Shown piece after piece: positions 42,715 through 52,130 of a DNA stretch of 53,995 nt. This DNA comes from Verrucomicrobiota bacterium (lineage in GTDB: Bacteria > Verrucomicrobiota > Verrucomicrobiia > Verrucomicrobiales > Akkermansiaceae): assembly GCA_026397725.1 (NCBI GenBank), contig JAPLUI010000256.1, forward strand, positions 1-53,995. The letters run 5' to 3'. A program made the translations under genes and the position numbers. Position 1 is the stretch's first letter. Every line of letters begins with the position of its first letter. Below the pieces are notes generated by a model. It saw only the letters and a list, made by a program, of their open reading frames with translations. It was not told the DNA's origin and ran no database searches.

Positions 42715-44052
42715 TCAAGGGGCCTGAACGACCTTCACGCGTCCGTAGCGTCCGAATAGCCAAGGGTACGGATCATCCACCACGACCCGCTCCCAGGTGC
42801 CGTCAATCGGCGTCACCATCGCCAGATAGGTTAGATCGACCCAAGTGGCGAGGTTCGGGGAAAACTCCGCCAGGTAGGTGAGGCCCGGATGGGTGAGTGC
42901 CTGGCGGCGGAGGAACTCGATGCGCAACACGCCGCCAACCATGGCCCCACCCGGCAGTCCTGCCGTCCCGTCCGCACCGACGGTCAACTCGCGAACATCC
43001 GGCTTCGTCGGATCCATGTTGAAGGCGAATTTCAGCAGATTCGGGACCCCGTCACCCTGCGGCGTTTGTGCCGGGCCGGCCTGCTCCGGTGGCACCCCCG
43101 CAGCGGTCATCCAGCCATCGAAGGCCGTGATGCCAGTGCCGCTCAGGGTGAGGTCGAACGGGTTCTCATCGCTGTCGTTATTGGCGATATGAATGACGGC
43201 ACCACGAGATCCGGTGGCGGCGGGCGTGAAGCGCACCGTGAAGGTGGTGGTTCCGTTAGGCCCGCTCACCGGGGAAACCGGGGCGGACGTGATCGTGAAA
43301 TCGGCCGGGGTGCTGCCGTCCTTGGTGATCACCAAGCCCGTCAGGTCGGCGGAACCGGTGTTCCTGATGGTGAAGCTGAGGCTGCTGTCAGAACCCATCG
43401 CCACGGTGCCGAAGTCCCGGGAACCGCCGTCTGTTAGATCGGTGCCGACGGGTTGCTCGACGGCGATTTCCGGGAGCGGGCCAACCGCAGCCCCAACCAG
43501 TACTGGCGTGACGACGTTGCCATCGGGACTTGCCAACACTCCGCCGCGGCTGGCATTGGCCGCCACTCTAACATAAGCGCCCCGGCTGAGTTGCAGGGCG
43601 CACAGGGTGCCGCTCGCGGCCGGTGCCGCCGCCGGCAGCGCCGGATTCCACAGCGCGCCGAATTCCAGCGTCACCCCGCCCGAGCCCAATCCGGCAAGCG
43701 TGTCGGCCGGCGCATCCGCCACCGCTGCCAGCGGATTGTATCCGCTCACGCCCCAGTTGGCACTGGTTCCCGAAGTGACCGTGGCGGCGACATGGTCGCG
43801 GAAGGCCGCCGGAAAAATCCCGTAACCGCGGGTTGCCGCACTGCTGGGGCCGACGAAAAAATCCGAAATGCCGATGATTTGCCCTCGATCGACCGAGACA
43901 TCCAAGGCAAACGCCCGGATCTTCTCCCCGGCCGTGCATTCATACTTGATCCAGGCCGCGCCGCCCGCCTCCTGCACAAACACCCGCACCTCAGCCTCGG
44001 CCGCTACCGCCAAGAGCCAGACATTCACTAGGCTGATGATGCACGTTCTCAT
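42715..44052 (-). CDS. Exported choice-of-anchor D-like protein
   Basis: 445 residues (ATG 44052, MRTCIISLVNVWLLAVAAEA is the signal). A cohesin-like or unknown beta domain spans about 20-180 (AFALDVSVDRGQIIGISDFF, GALWNPALPA). It is followed by an ASPM/SPD-2/Hydin-type Ig domain (about 185-315: RDFGTVAMGSDSSLSFTIRN, IANNDSDENPFDLTLSGTG) and a C-terminal domain with LLKFAFNMDP, common at the end of verrucomicrobial exported proteins. The N-terminal part has a carbohydrate/cohesin-like strand pattern, and since the next gene encodes a dockerin, a cohesin-dockerin pair is possible; this is a guess. First gene of the minus-strand run towards nagA. Confidence 0.65.
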   Translation of the reverse strand: MRTCIISLVNVWLLAVAAEAEVRVFVQEAGGAAWIKYECTAGEKIRAFALDVSVDRGQIIGISDFFVGPSSAATRGYGIFPAAFRDHVAATVTSGTSANWGVSGYNPLAAVADAPADTLAGLGSGGVTLEFGALWNPALPAAAPAASGTLCALQLSRGAYVRVAANASRGGVLASPDGNVVTPVLVGAAVGPLPEIAVEQPVGTDLTDGGSRDFGTVAMGSDSSLSFTIRNTGSADLTGLVITKDGSTPADFTITSAPVSPVSGPNGTTTFTVRFTPAATGSRGAVIHIANNDSDENPFDLTLSGTGITAFDGWMTAAGVPPEQAGPAQTPQGDGVPNLLKFAFNMDPTKPDVRELTVGADGTAGLPGGAMVGGVLRIEFLRRQALTHPGLTYLAEFSPNLATWVDLTYLAMVTPIDGTWERVVVDDPYPWLFGRYGRVKVVQAP

Positions 44053-44293
44053 GACTGATTGGACTTCGCTTGGGGATGCATGACTTGCCGCCCGCGCGTC
44101 TCTGCGCCGCATGCTGCAAGACCGGAACGAGAGTGGCAAGCCGCAAATTTCACTTTTGTTGCAGAATCACATAACTACCCAGACGGCCTCCCGTGCCGAC
44201 ACCCGCTGGCTTTGGCCTTGATTTCAGGCGCGGCCAGGGCCAAATGCCCCCGCTTTTTTTGCGGAGTTCTTGCGGGCGGGCGGGAACTCTGGC
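44053..44293. other. Divergent intergenic region
   Basis: About 240 bp separate the divergent exported-protein operon and the ABC transporter gene. Both promoters must be here, but I see no confident -35/-10 pair, operator repeat or hairpin. Confidence 0.3.
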
Positions 44294-47200
44294 ATGGATG
44301 GGGGCGTGAGCTGGCACATTTTCCGCAGGGATCTGACGCACAACCCACTGCACTGGATGCGGTGGGCCTGGCTGCAGCGGATTCCCGGGATTGGTCGGCT
44401 GCGGGCCTTGCGGCCGGGGACTGACGCGCATGTGGGGGTGTTGGTGGATGCCTTCGCGGCGTTTGCGACGCTGGATGATGTGTTGAGTTCGGCGGAGGCG
44501 GACATGATTCTGGATTTGCTGCGCAGTGCGTTTCCGGAAGTGGATCACGGCTGGTTGCAGCGGCGCTTGCAGCGGGCGGTTAGAAATCCGCGGCCCTTGC
44601 AGGGGGTCTCGGCGGAATTGAAAGAGACCCTGAATGACGCGGGAAAACTGGCGGTGGGCTTGGAGTTGTTCACCTTGGTGGATGCGTCCGGGAGGTCGGA
44701 ACGGGGGCGGGCGAGCTTCGAGGTTTTCATGCGGCGGCTGGGACGGCCGGATTATGGGGCGGCGATTTTGCGGGAGATGCTCGGGGAGTCGGGCGACGAG
44801 GGTTTGCCCTTTGAGCGGCTGGTGTTTGGCGGGGAGGGTGCGGATGTGGTGCTGCCGCCGATGGCGGTGGCCCAGGGACAGGAGTTCCGGGTCTATCGGA
44901 CCGGGGACTTGGTGCTGGTGCGCAATACCGGGGCGGCGCCGTTGTGGATTCGGGGGAGGTCGTTGGAAACGGGCTCGTTTCTGCGGGTGCGGGAGCGGCA
45001 GCCGCTGGTGGTGCCGGGGTGGACGCTGAGCCATGAGGACCTGATGTTTTTCCTCAATGTGAAGCGGACCGGGAATACCCCGTCGATCTACCTGGAGGCG
45101 GGAGTGGGCGGCTTGACGGCGGAGCGGATGCGGGGCCGGATGAGTTTGGTGCGGGTGAGCTTCGGCCTGGAAGCCGAGGTGGAGGTGTTGCGGAACACGA
45201 ACCTGCACGCCGGCAGCCGGGGGCCGTTGAAGCGGGGGGAAACGGTGGTGTGTCTCAATCACGAGCGGCTGGGAGAGGTCACCGGGGTGAGTCTTTCGAT
45301 CAATGAATTGAGGCGCCGGGCCGCCCAATCCGGGCGGCGGTTCCGCTTGGCGGGAGACCGCCAGGAGTATCTGGTTTCCAACGATGCGGCGGCGCTGACA
45401 CGGGGGGATTTGTTGTTAGGGGCCAAGCTTGCGCCGCGGGCGGTGTTGTTCATCCGCTATGATGCGGAGCGGGCGGAGGGGGTGCTGGAGGTGAGGCAGA
45501 GCGAAGGGCCGATTCAGGTGGACGGGCAATTGGTGCGCGGGACGGCGGTGTTGGTGGATGGCTCGCTGATCCGCTTGTCCGGCAGCCAGGCGGTGCGCTG
45601 CCGCTTCCGCGAATGTTTCCTGGACGAGGAGCGGACGCAGATCGAGTCGTTGCGGGTGGAGGATTTGATCCATGATTTCGCCCCCGGCGCGCGGGCTTTG
45701 GATCACATCAACTTCGAGGTCAGGCGCGGTGAGATGCTCTGCATCATCGGGCCGAGCGGAAGTGGCAAGAGCACCTTGTTGTCGGTGCTGTCGGGGCAAT
45801 TGGAACCGAGCCGGGGCAAGGTGAATCTCAATGGCATCCGCTTGTATGACCATCGCGAGCGCCTGGTGCCCTTCATTGCCTATATGCCACAGGAGGAGGC
45901 GCTCAATGCGCAATTGACGGTGCGGGAGCATTTGCGGCACGCGGTGACGATGCGCCGCCCGGCGCTCTCGCTCGCGGAGCACGAACGCCGGGTGGACAGC
46001 ATGCTGGCGGAACTCGGGCTGCAATCGATCGCCCGGCGGCGGGTGGGATCGACGGGCGAAAAGACGCTGTCCGGGGGCGAGCGGAGCCGCCTGAATCTGG
46101 GTCTGGACCTGGGCAGCCGGGCGGAGGTGTTTCTGTTTGACGAACCGATCTCCGGATTGTCTTCCAAGGACTCGGAACATGTGGCGGAGACCCTCCGGTC
46201 GCTCGCCCGGGAAAAAATCGTCATTGCGTCGCTGCACCGGCCGGGAGCCCTGGTGCTGCGCCTGTTTGACAAGGTGTTGCTGTTAGACAGCGGTGGGTGC
46301 CTGGCCTATTTCGGGACGCCGGCGGGGATGGTGGAGTATTTTCGGGAGGCCTGCGAGGAGTTGGGGATTTCCCATCCTTCGATGGCCGGGGGGGGCGCGC
46401 TGGGTGCGGACTTCGTGTTTGATGTGTTAGAGACGCCGTTGAGTGTGATCGGGGGCGGCTCCAACACGGGTGCCGCGCGGCGGTTTCCACCGGCGTTTTG
46501 GCAGGAGAAATACGAGAGTGTGGCCTTGTTGCGGTCCTTGTTGCCGGGGGCGGGACCGGTCTCGCGCCTGAGCGACGTGGGGGCGGTGGCCGGCTTGCCG
46601 CTGCCGCTCAAGCAGGAGCGCCGCGTGCGGACGGTGCTGGCGGTGTTTGCGACGCATTTCCTGCGCTCGTTGCTCTCGAAGATGAGAAACCGGGGGACGA
46701 TTTACAGCATGTTCATTGAGGCCCCGGTATTGGCGGCATTGGTGGCCATCACGCTGCGGTCCTCGCCGAGCGGGGAGTATGCCTTCGCCACGGCCCTGCA
46801 CATTCCGGCGTATTTGTTCCTGAGCGTGACGGTGGCGATGTTTCTGGGGCTGACGAACTCGGCGACCGAAGTGTTGCGGGATCGCCCGGTGCTGCGGCGC
46901 GAGCGGAATTGCCAGTCGAGTGCGGCGTCTTATGTGGCGGCGAAGTTTGTGGCGCTGGGCCTGGTGGCGTCCGGCCAGTGCTTGATGTACATGTGGGTGG
47001 GCAACTATTTTTTGGAAATCCACGGGATGGTGGTTGAGCATTGGCTGTGGCTCACCTTGACGGCGTGGGCCGGCACGGCGCTGGCGCTGGTGGTGTCCTC
47101 GGTGGTGAAAACCGAGCGGGCGGCGCTGACGGCGGTGCCGTTGTTGTTGGTTCCGCAAATGTTGCTGGCTGGCGCGCTGGTGCCCTACCGGGAGATGAAC

Positions 47201-47878
47201 CGGGGCTTGTTTGAGGACATCGGGATCAACCGCGAGCGGGGCGGGGCTCCGGTGCCGTCCGCGTTCATGCCCTTGCGCTATGCGTATGAAGGCATGCTGG
47301 TGGCGCAGGCGACGCGGAATCCGTTTGAACTCGAGCGGATCCGCTTGCAGCGGGAAATCGATGCCATGCGGGACCGCGGTGGCGAGATGAACGCCGCGCA
47401 AGCGGAGCGCTTCGAGTTGCTCAAGGAGGGCTTGCGGCGCTTGCTGGCGGCGGGGGCAGTGACGGCTCAGGAGGCCGCTGACCTGGTGGCGCGGATTGCG
47501 CGGATTGCCCGGTTTGGAACCAAGTTGGAGGTGGCGACCATGAAGGTGTGGCCGGGTGACGCGGCGGTCTCCCCGGCGTCCGGGTTCTTTGTCAATGAGC
47601 GGATTGATTTGTTAGTCCGGGAGGCGGAGACCTTCCGCAATGATTACCGCAACACGGAGTATCGCAATATTTTCCTGGCCCTGGAAAAACCCTTGCCGTT
47701 TGCCGGTTCCAAGCAGGCACATCCCGCCGGGGGGACCGGCCAGCCGGTCCCGGCGGGCGCGTTCGAGTGGGAGATCGAGACGAAAAAATTCTGCGGGTTG
47801 GCGCTGGTGGGACTGGTGTTTGGCTGTTGGATCGTGGCCAGTTTCATTCTGTCGTATCAGAACCGCCGGACGCGCTAG
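44294..47878 (+). CDS. ABCG-like ABC transporter with TerB-like and FHA-like N-terminal domains
   Basis: 1,194 residues from ATG 44294 (MDGGVSWHIF; 44270 is also open). Order: TerB-like helical domain (about 45-150), beta-rich and FHA-like domains (about 170-440), ATPase with Walker A GPSGSGKSTLL near 490, signature LSGGERSRLNLG and Walker B VFLFDEPISG. An ABC-2 membrane domain (about 790-980) follows, then a cytoplasmic helical insert and one last helix (LALVGLVFGCWIVASFILSY). ATPase-before-membrane order and the FHA part resemble Mycobacterium Rv1747, where phosphorylation controls transport. The substrate is unknown. Its 3' end overlaps that of the convergent ParA-like gene by 4 bp. It has five GTTAG words, four of them supplying TTA codons. 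Confidence 0.82.
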   Translation: MDGGVSWHIFRRDLTHNPLHWMRWAWLQRIPGIGRLRALRPGTDAHVGVLVDAFAAFATLDDVLSSAEADMILDLLRSAFPEVDHGWLQRRLQRAVRNPRPLQGVSAELKETLNDAGKLAVGLELFTLVDASGRSERGRASFEVFMRRLGRPDYGAAILREMLGESGDEGLPFERLVFGGEGADVVLPPMAVAQGQEFRVYRTGDLVLVRNTGAAPLWIRGRSLETGSFLRVRERQPLVVPGWTLSHEDLMFFLNVKRTGNTPSIYLEAGVGGLTAERMRGRMSLVRVSFGLEAEVEVLRNTNLHAGSRGPLKRGETVVCLNHERLGEVTGVSLSINELRRRAAQSGRRFRLAGDRQEYLVSNDAAALTRGDLLLGAKLAPRAVLFIRYDAERAEGVLEVRQSEGPIQVDGQLVRGTAVLVDGSLIRLSGSQAVRCRFRECFLDEERTQIESLRVEDLIHDFAPGARALDHINFEVRRGEMLCIIGPSGSGKSTLLSVLSGQLEPSRGKVNLNGIRLYDHRERLVPFIAYMPQEEALNAQLTVREHLRHAVTMRRPALSLAEHERRVDSMLAELGLQSIARRRVGSTGEKTLSGGERSRLNLGLDLGSRAEVFLFDEPISGLSSKDSEHVAETLRSLAREKIVIASLHRPGALVLRLFDKVLLLDSGGCLAYFGTPAGMVEYFREACEELGISHPSMAGGGALGADFVFDVLETPLSVIGGGSNTGAARRFPPAFWQEKYESVALLRSLLPGAGPVSRLSDVGAVAGLPLPLKQERRVRTVLAVFATHFLRSLLSKMRNRGTIYSMFIEAPVLAALVAITLRSSPSGEYAFATALHIPAYLFLSVTVAMFLGLTNSATEVLRDRPVLRRERNCQSSAASYVAAKFVALGLVASGQCLMYMWVGNYFLEIHGMVVEHWLWLTLTAWAGTALALVVSSVVKTERAALTAVPLLLVPQMLLAGALVPYREMNRGLFEDIGINRERGGAPVPSAFMPLRYAYEGMLVAQATRNPFELERIRLQREIDAMRDRGGEMNAAQAERFELLKEGLRRLLAAGAVTAQEAADLVARIARIARFGTKLEVATMKVWPGDAAVSPASGFFVNERIDLLVREAETFRNDYRNTEYRNIFLALEKPLPFAGSKQAHPAGGTGQPVPAGAFEWEIETKKFCGLALVGLVFGCWIVASFILSYQNRRTR

Positions 47879-48813
47879 GGCGGCACAGCGCCCTGGATCA
47901 GAGGTCCGGCCATGGGGTGGGCAGGCCCTTGGCCGAGGGCTTCACGGTGGCCCCCGAGGGCCTTGAGTTTGGTCTCGATTTCGGTGCGGAGGGCATCGAA
48001 GACCGCTTGAACCCCGGCCCCTTCTTTGAGCAAGCCAACCGGCAGGCCGCGGGCACTGGCGCGGACGAACAAGGGATCCCGCGGGATGTGAGTTTGGAAC
48101 ACCCAAGCGGGTGGCAGCAACTGGCGCAGGAACGAGGCCGCTTCACGGCCATCCGCAGGTCCGTCCTGGACCATCGCCAGGCAAACGCCGAGCACGTTGA
48201 GGCGGGGATTCATGATTTGCAGCCGCCGGAGTCCCTCCAGCAGCCTCGGCACCGAGCGCAGACCAAGCGGCTCAGCTTGTTGCGGAATCAGCACGGCATC
48301 GCACGCCGCGACCACATCGCCGGTGACCCCGCACAGCCCGGCGGCCGTATCGATCAGGCAGAGGTCGAAGCCGCGCTCCGCCACCGCTCCGAGCAAGCCC
48401 CGCACCCGTGCCAGGTGGGCGCCGGGACTCCCACCGCCAGCCTCGTAAGCACTGGCTTGACCGCTGGCCACCAGCGAGAAAGTGGCCAACCGGGTCGGCA
48501 CCAGCAGGCGCTCCAGCGCAATGCCGGGATCAGCCAGATAGTCGTAAAACCCGCTGAGCTGGCGTGATTGGCGGGTGAGCGAGAGGCCCACGGAACCTTG
48601 TGGATCGGCATCCACCAGCAAGGTCTTGGTACCGACTCGCGCGAAGGCATGGGCCAAATTGATCGACAGGGTGGTCTTACCCACCCCGCCCTTTTGACTG
48701 GAAACGGCAATACTGGTCACATTTCGTAGGGGGAATTGTGGGGACAAACTAGCTTGTGCTTGCCATTGCGGAAGTTTTTTCTTTAAGCTGCCCTTGCGAC
48801 GAGTGCGAATCAT
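47875..48813 (-). CDS. ParA/MinD-like ATPase
   Basis: A 312-residue protein with deviant Walker A SQKGGVGKTT near 40, DADPQGS and DLCLIDTAAGL. The basic N-terminal 30 residues (MIRTRRKGSLKKK) may be an artefact: a GTG at 48720 gives MTSIAVSSQKGG, a usual start for the family, and would leave a more normal 114-bp gap to the divergent gene. No ParB or centromere-like repeats lie nearby, so it is likely an orphan ParA positioning some cargo rather than the chromosomal segregation ATPase. It is convergent with the ABC gene (4-bp overlap). Confidence 0.85.
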   Translation of the reverse strand: MIRTRRKGSLKKKLPQWQAQASLSPQFPLRNVTSIAVSSQKGGVGKTTLSINLAHAFARVGTKTLLVDADPQGSVGLSLTRQSRQLSGFYDYLADPGIALERLLVPTRLATFSLVASGQASAYEAGGGSPGAHLARVRGLLGAVAERGFDLCLIDTAAGLCGVTGDVVAACDAVLIPQQAEPLGLRSVPRLLEGLRRLQIMNPRLNVLGVCLAMVQDGPADGREAASFLRQLLPPAWVFQTHIPRDPLFVRASARGLPVGLLKEGAGVQAVFDALRTEIETKLKALGGHREALGQGPAHPMAGPLIQGAVPP

Positions 48814-48834
48814 GGCGATTTTTCCCGATTTATT

Positions 48835-51012
48835 ATGAATGCTACATTTATCTGCAGGTTGATGGGTGCCGCAGCCATCGGTGGGATGGTGCTGTTAGGG
48901 GGGGGCTCCTGCCGCAAACGCACGCGCGTTGGGGCTGCGGAGGTTCCGGCGGTGGTGGCCCCCGAGCTGCGCTCCAATGGAATGGCGGCATTGCCGGGTT
49001 TGGTTTACGCCAGCCAGGTGAATTCACCGATTCATTGGCAGCCGTGGACCAAGGAGACGTTTGAGCGTGCCCGGGCGGCGAAGCGCTTGGTGTTTGCGGT
49101 GATCGCGATGCCGCAACATACGTCTTTCCATCGGATCCTGGACGAAATGACGGGCGATGCCGGGCTGGTCGCGTTGGTCAATGACAACTATGTTCCGGTC
49201 TTGATCGATGGCGATGCGGCGCGTGAGATCGGGATTCTGACGGCGGACTTGGCTGCGGAAATCAAGCGTCCGGTGCAATTGCCGATGTTGCTCTGGTTGA
49301 CGCCTGATGCCAATCCGGTGGCGTGGATCCCGGTGACCGCAGGAGCGCCGGGTGCCGTCCGCGAGTTGTTCCATCAATCCCATTCCATGGTCAGCCGCAC
49401 TTGGGCGGGCAGCCCAGAGTACGTGGCAACCAACAGTGCGTTGGATAACGATTCACGCCGGGTGCGGCTTTCCCGCCGCAAAAATGCCGACATCGCCAGC
49501 AAGGAGCCGGCCGCAGATGTGATCAAGGCCATCCGGCAGCTTTCCTCGCTTTACGATCCGGTGTCGCGCTCCTTCGATGGCACCGGCGGGCTGTTTCCTT
49601 CCGGGGTGGTCGACCTGCTGGCAAGCGCGATCATTAACCCGGCGGTGCCCAAGGAAATCCGGGCCCGCAGTTTGAGGACGATCAAGGAAATGATGAAGGA
49701 TCTGCTGCCCAGCGCGATGTTCGATCCGCTTGATGGCGGGCTGTTTTCATCGCGGCGTGCCGGAACCTGGGCCTTTCCGGTGTTTGAGCGCGAAGGCAAT
49801 GGGCAGGCGCGGGCACTCGTGGCCTTGTTCCGGGTCTATCAGGCGACGGGCGATCCGCTGGTGCTCGAACGCGCGCTCGGGGTGCTGGCCTTTGCCGAAC
49901 ACGCGTATGCCACCCGCGATGGCCTGTTTGCGCTGGGAAGTTCGGCCGGCACGTCCGCCAAGTCCTGGCTGTGGACGCTGGAGGAAATCCAAAAGACGCT
50001 GCCGGCTGAAGAGGCGGCCTGGTGGATCGCCGCCACCGGCATGCGGGCCTTGGGGAATCTGCCATCCGAAGCCGACCCGACCCGGGAGTTTTTCCGCCGC
50101 AACACCCTTGGCTTGGCCAAGTCGATGGACGAGATTGCCGCCGGGCTGGCGCTCACGCCGGAGGTCTTCAAGCCCCGGTTTGACGCCGCCCGCAAGCTCC
50201 TGCTCAAAGCCCGCGAGGAGCGGCTGGGGGCGATGCCGAGGGATGAAACGGCGCATGCCGCCACCACCTTCCGCATGGTGTCCGTGTATGCCGTGGCCTT
50301 TGGTGCCACCGGCAACCCCGCCTTCCGCGACAAGGCGCTCGCCTTGCTGGAGCGGGCACGCAAGACCTTTACCGACGGTCCGCAGCTCTGGATGTATGCC
50401 ACCAGGACCCCGCCTTCGGTTTCCGCCGGACGGGCGTTCTTGTACGCGCTGGCCATGCAAGCCGCGTTGGATGTGGCGGATGTCACCGGTGATGAAAGCT
50501 GGCTCGCCTGGACGGATGATCTGGCCAGCACTTCCGCCGAGCGCTTCACGGCGACGGAGTTTCTCAAGGAGTGTCCTGACGATGCCAAAGTCATCGATCT
50601 TCCGGTCACCGACCTGGTGATGTTGTTTGATGATTCCACGGCCGGTTTGATTTCCCTGGCGGAGTGCCGCTTGGCGGCGCGGGGGCGGCCTTTGGTGGAA
50701 TCCTTCAGCAGCCTGGCCATTCCGCTGCCGATGATTGCGCTGGATCGGCCGGTCCTGCACACGGACTTGATCCAAGCCTGCCTGGTGCGCCATCATGCGC
50801 CCGTGGTGCTGATCGGCAAGGATCTGCCGGAGGCCCTCAAAACCGCAGTGGAGCGCTTGCCGCTGCGTCTCATCAAACAGCGTGCCGGCACCCCCGGGGA
50901 TGCCGTGCCCAGTGCTTCGGTGAAAATCATTTTGCCAGACGGCAGCACCCAAATTGCAGCGACGCCGGAAGCCTTGCGAGATGTTCTCTTGCCTTCCGGG
51001 AAAAACCAGTGA
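48835..51012 (+). CDS. DUF255/YyaL-like protein lacking the CxxC, exported or lipoprotein
   Basis: A 725-residue protein. The N-terminal hydrophobic signal ends at LLGGGSC, a weak lipobox. Then comes a thioredoxin-like DUF255 domain (about 50-190: SPIHWQPWTKETFERARAAK, DNYVPVLIDGD, LPMLLWLTPDANP), and an alpha/alpha-barrel (about 230-600) of the YyaL/SPATA20 type. In YyaL the domain carries CHWCHVME; here the aligned segment reads MPQHTSFHRI and has no cysteine, so redox chemistry is not expected. It is followed after 31 bp by the helical exported protein, probably co-transcribed. The cellular role of the family is unclear. Confidence 0.75.
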   Translation: MNATFICRLMGAAAIGGMVLLGGGSCRKRTRVGAAEVPAVVAPELRSNGMAALPGLVYASQVNSPIHWQPWTKETFERARAAKRLVFAVIAMPQHTSFHRILDEMTGDAGLVALVNDNYVPVLIDGDAAREIGILTADLAAEIKRPVQLPMLLWLTPDANPVAWIPVTAGAPGAVRELFHQSHSMVSRTWAGSPEYVATNSALDNDSRRVRLSRRKNADIASKEPAADVIKAIRQLSSLYDPVSRSFDGTGGLFPSGVVDLLASAIINPAVPKEIRARSLRTIKEMMKDLLPSAMFDPLDGGLFSSRRAGTWAFPVFEREGNGQARALVALFRVYQATGDPLVLERALGVLAFAEHAYATRDGLFALGSSAGTSAKSWLWTLEEIQKTLPAEEAAWWIAATGMRALGNLPSEADPTREFFRRNTLGLAKSMDEIAAGLALTPEVFKPRFDAARKLLLKAREERLGAMPRDETAHAATTFRMVSVYAVAFGATGNPAFRDKALALLERARKTFTDGPQLWMYATRTPPSVSAGRAFLYALAMQAALDVADVTGDESWLAWTDDLASTSAERFTATEFLKECPDDAKVIDLPVTDLVMLFDDSTAGLISLAECRLAARGRPLVESFSSLAIPLPMIALDRPVLHTDLIQACLVRHHAPVVLIGKDLPEALKTAVERLPLRLIKQRAGTPGDAVPSASVKIILPDGSTQIAATPEALRDVLLPSGKNQ

Positions 51013-51043
51013 ACACTCCGCCCGCCCCAATCACCTCAAGTTC

Positions 51044-52117
51044 ATGAAGCTACCATTCTGTTCCCACCCGTTCATCGTTATTCTCGGTTTCACAGGTCTC
51101 GCCGTGGCGGATACCTTCACCCTCAAGGACGGCAAGGTCTTGGAAGGCAAAATCCTCCGCACCGAGGGCAATGTCTATGTCATCGAGTATCAGGTGACCC
51201 CCTCCATCAAGGACATCCGCAAGGTCCCCAAGGCGGAGGTGGTGAAAATCGTCACTGAGAAACTTGACGAAAAAGCCTTCGTCGCCATCGCCAAGCTGGT
51301 CCCCACGCCGGACCTGCTGACGGCGGACGGCTACAAGCAGCGCCTGCTCGAGGTGAAAGCCTTCGTCACCAAGTATCCCAAGAGCGCCAAGCTGAAAGCT
51401 GCGGAGGCCGTCGCCAAGCAGCTCACCGAGGAAGCTGCGGAGGTCGAGGCCGGCGGCAGAAAACTCCAGGGCCTGATGATCAAGGGCGCGGATTACAGGG
51501 CCAACGCCTTTGATCTGGATGCCCGCGTGCTCGAAGCGAAAATCCGTGACGCGGCCAAGAAATCCCAGTGGCTCGCCGCCCTCAGGGCCTTTGCGGAGCT
51601 GGACAAGGAATATCAGGCCGCCGCGTGCTACCGCGAGGTGCTGCCGGTGGTCGTGAAGTCCTTGCAGACGTTTCGCGCCCAAGTCTTCGCCAGTCTTTCG
51701 ACCTTTGATGCACGCATGGAAAAACAGGCGGCAGACCTTGAGAAAATGGCCCCGGAAGATCGTGCCAATTCAACCCGGGAACTCGCCGCGCAAGCTGCGG
51801 AGCTGGAAGCAAAATATCAACTGGAGAAAAGCTCAGGACAGCCATGGGTCACGCCGCATCCCTCCCACAAACAGTCGATGGAAGACGACCACACCCTTGC
51901 CGAGTCGGAACTCCAGCGCCTAACGACACCACCTCCGGCAGCCGACGGCGGGCGGGTCTTCCGCAACGCATGGAAACTCCTGCGCAGCGATGCCGATGCC
52001 GATGCCGTGGAAAAGGCCCTGGCCGAGGCGCAAGCTGCCGCGCTGCCCGAGCGTTACCTCAAGCTGCTGCAAGATGCGGCCAAGGCCTCGGGCAAACAGC
52101 CCGGGGGAGAGGAATAA
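51044..52117 (+). CDS. Exported helical protein (PTPDL motif)
   Basis: 357 residues (ATG 51044, MKLPFCSHPFIVILGFTGLAVA signal). A small beta domain (FTLKDGKVLEGKILRTEG, about 25-75, similar to other verrucomicrobial 'DGKVLEG' periplasmic proteins) is followed by a VPTPDLL motif and a long, Ala/Glu/Lys-rich helical region with coiled-coil character. I recall a verrucomicrobial family named for PTPDL but could not check it. It lies between the DUF255 gene and hisB (13 bp), so all may share a transcript. Role unknown. Confidence 0.7.
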   Translation: MKLPFCSHPFIVILGFTGLAVADTFTLKDGKVLEGKILRTEGNVYVIEYQVTPSIKDIRKVPKAEVVKIVTEKLDEKAFVAIAKLVPTPDLLTADGYKQRLLEVKAFVTKYPKSAKLKAAEAVAKQLTEEAAEVEAGGRKLQGLMIKGADYRANAFDLDARVLEAKIRDAAKKSQWLAALRAFAELDKEYQAAACYREVLPVVVKSLQTFRAQVFASLSTFDARMEKQAADLEKMAPEDRANSTRELAAQAAELEAKYQLEKSSGQPWVTPHPSHKQSMEDDHTLAESELQRLTTPPPAADGGRVFRNAWKLLRSDADADAVEKALAEAQAAALPERYLKLLQDAAKASGKQPGGEE

Positions 52118-52130
52118 CCCGCTTGGATTC

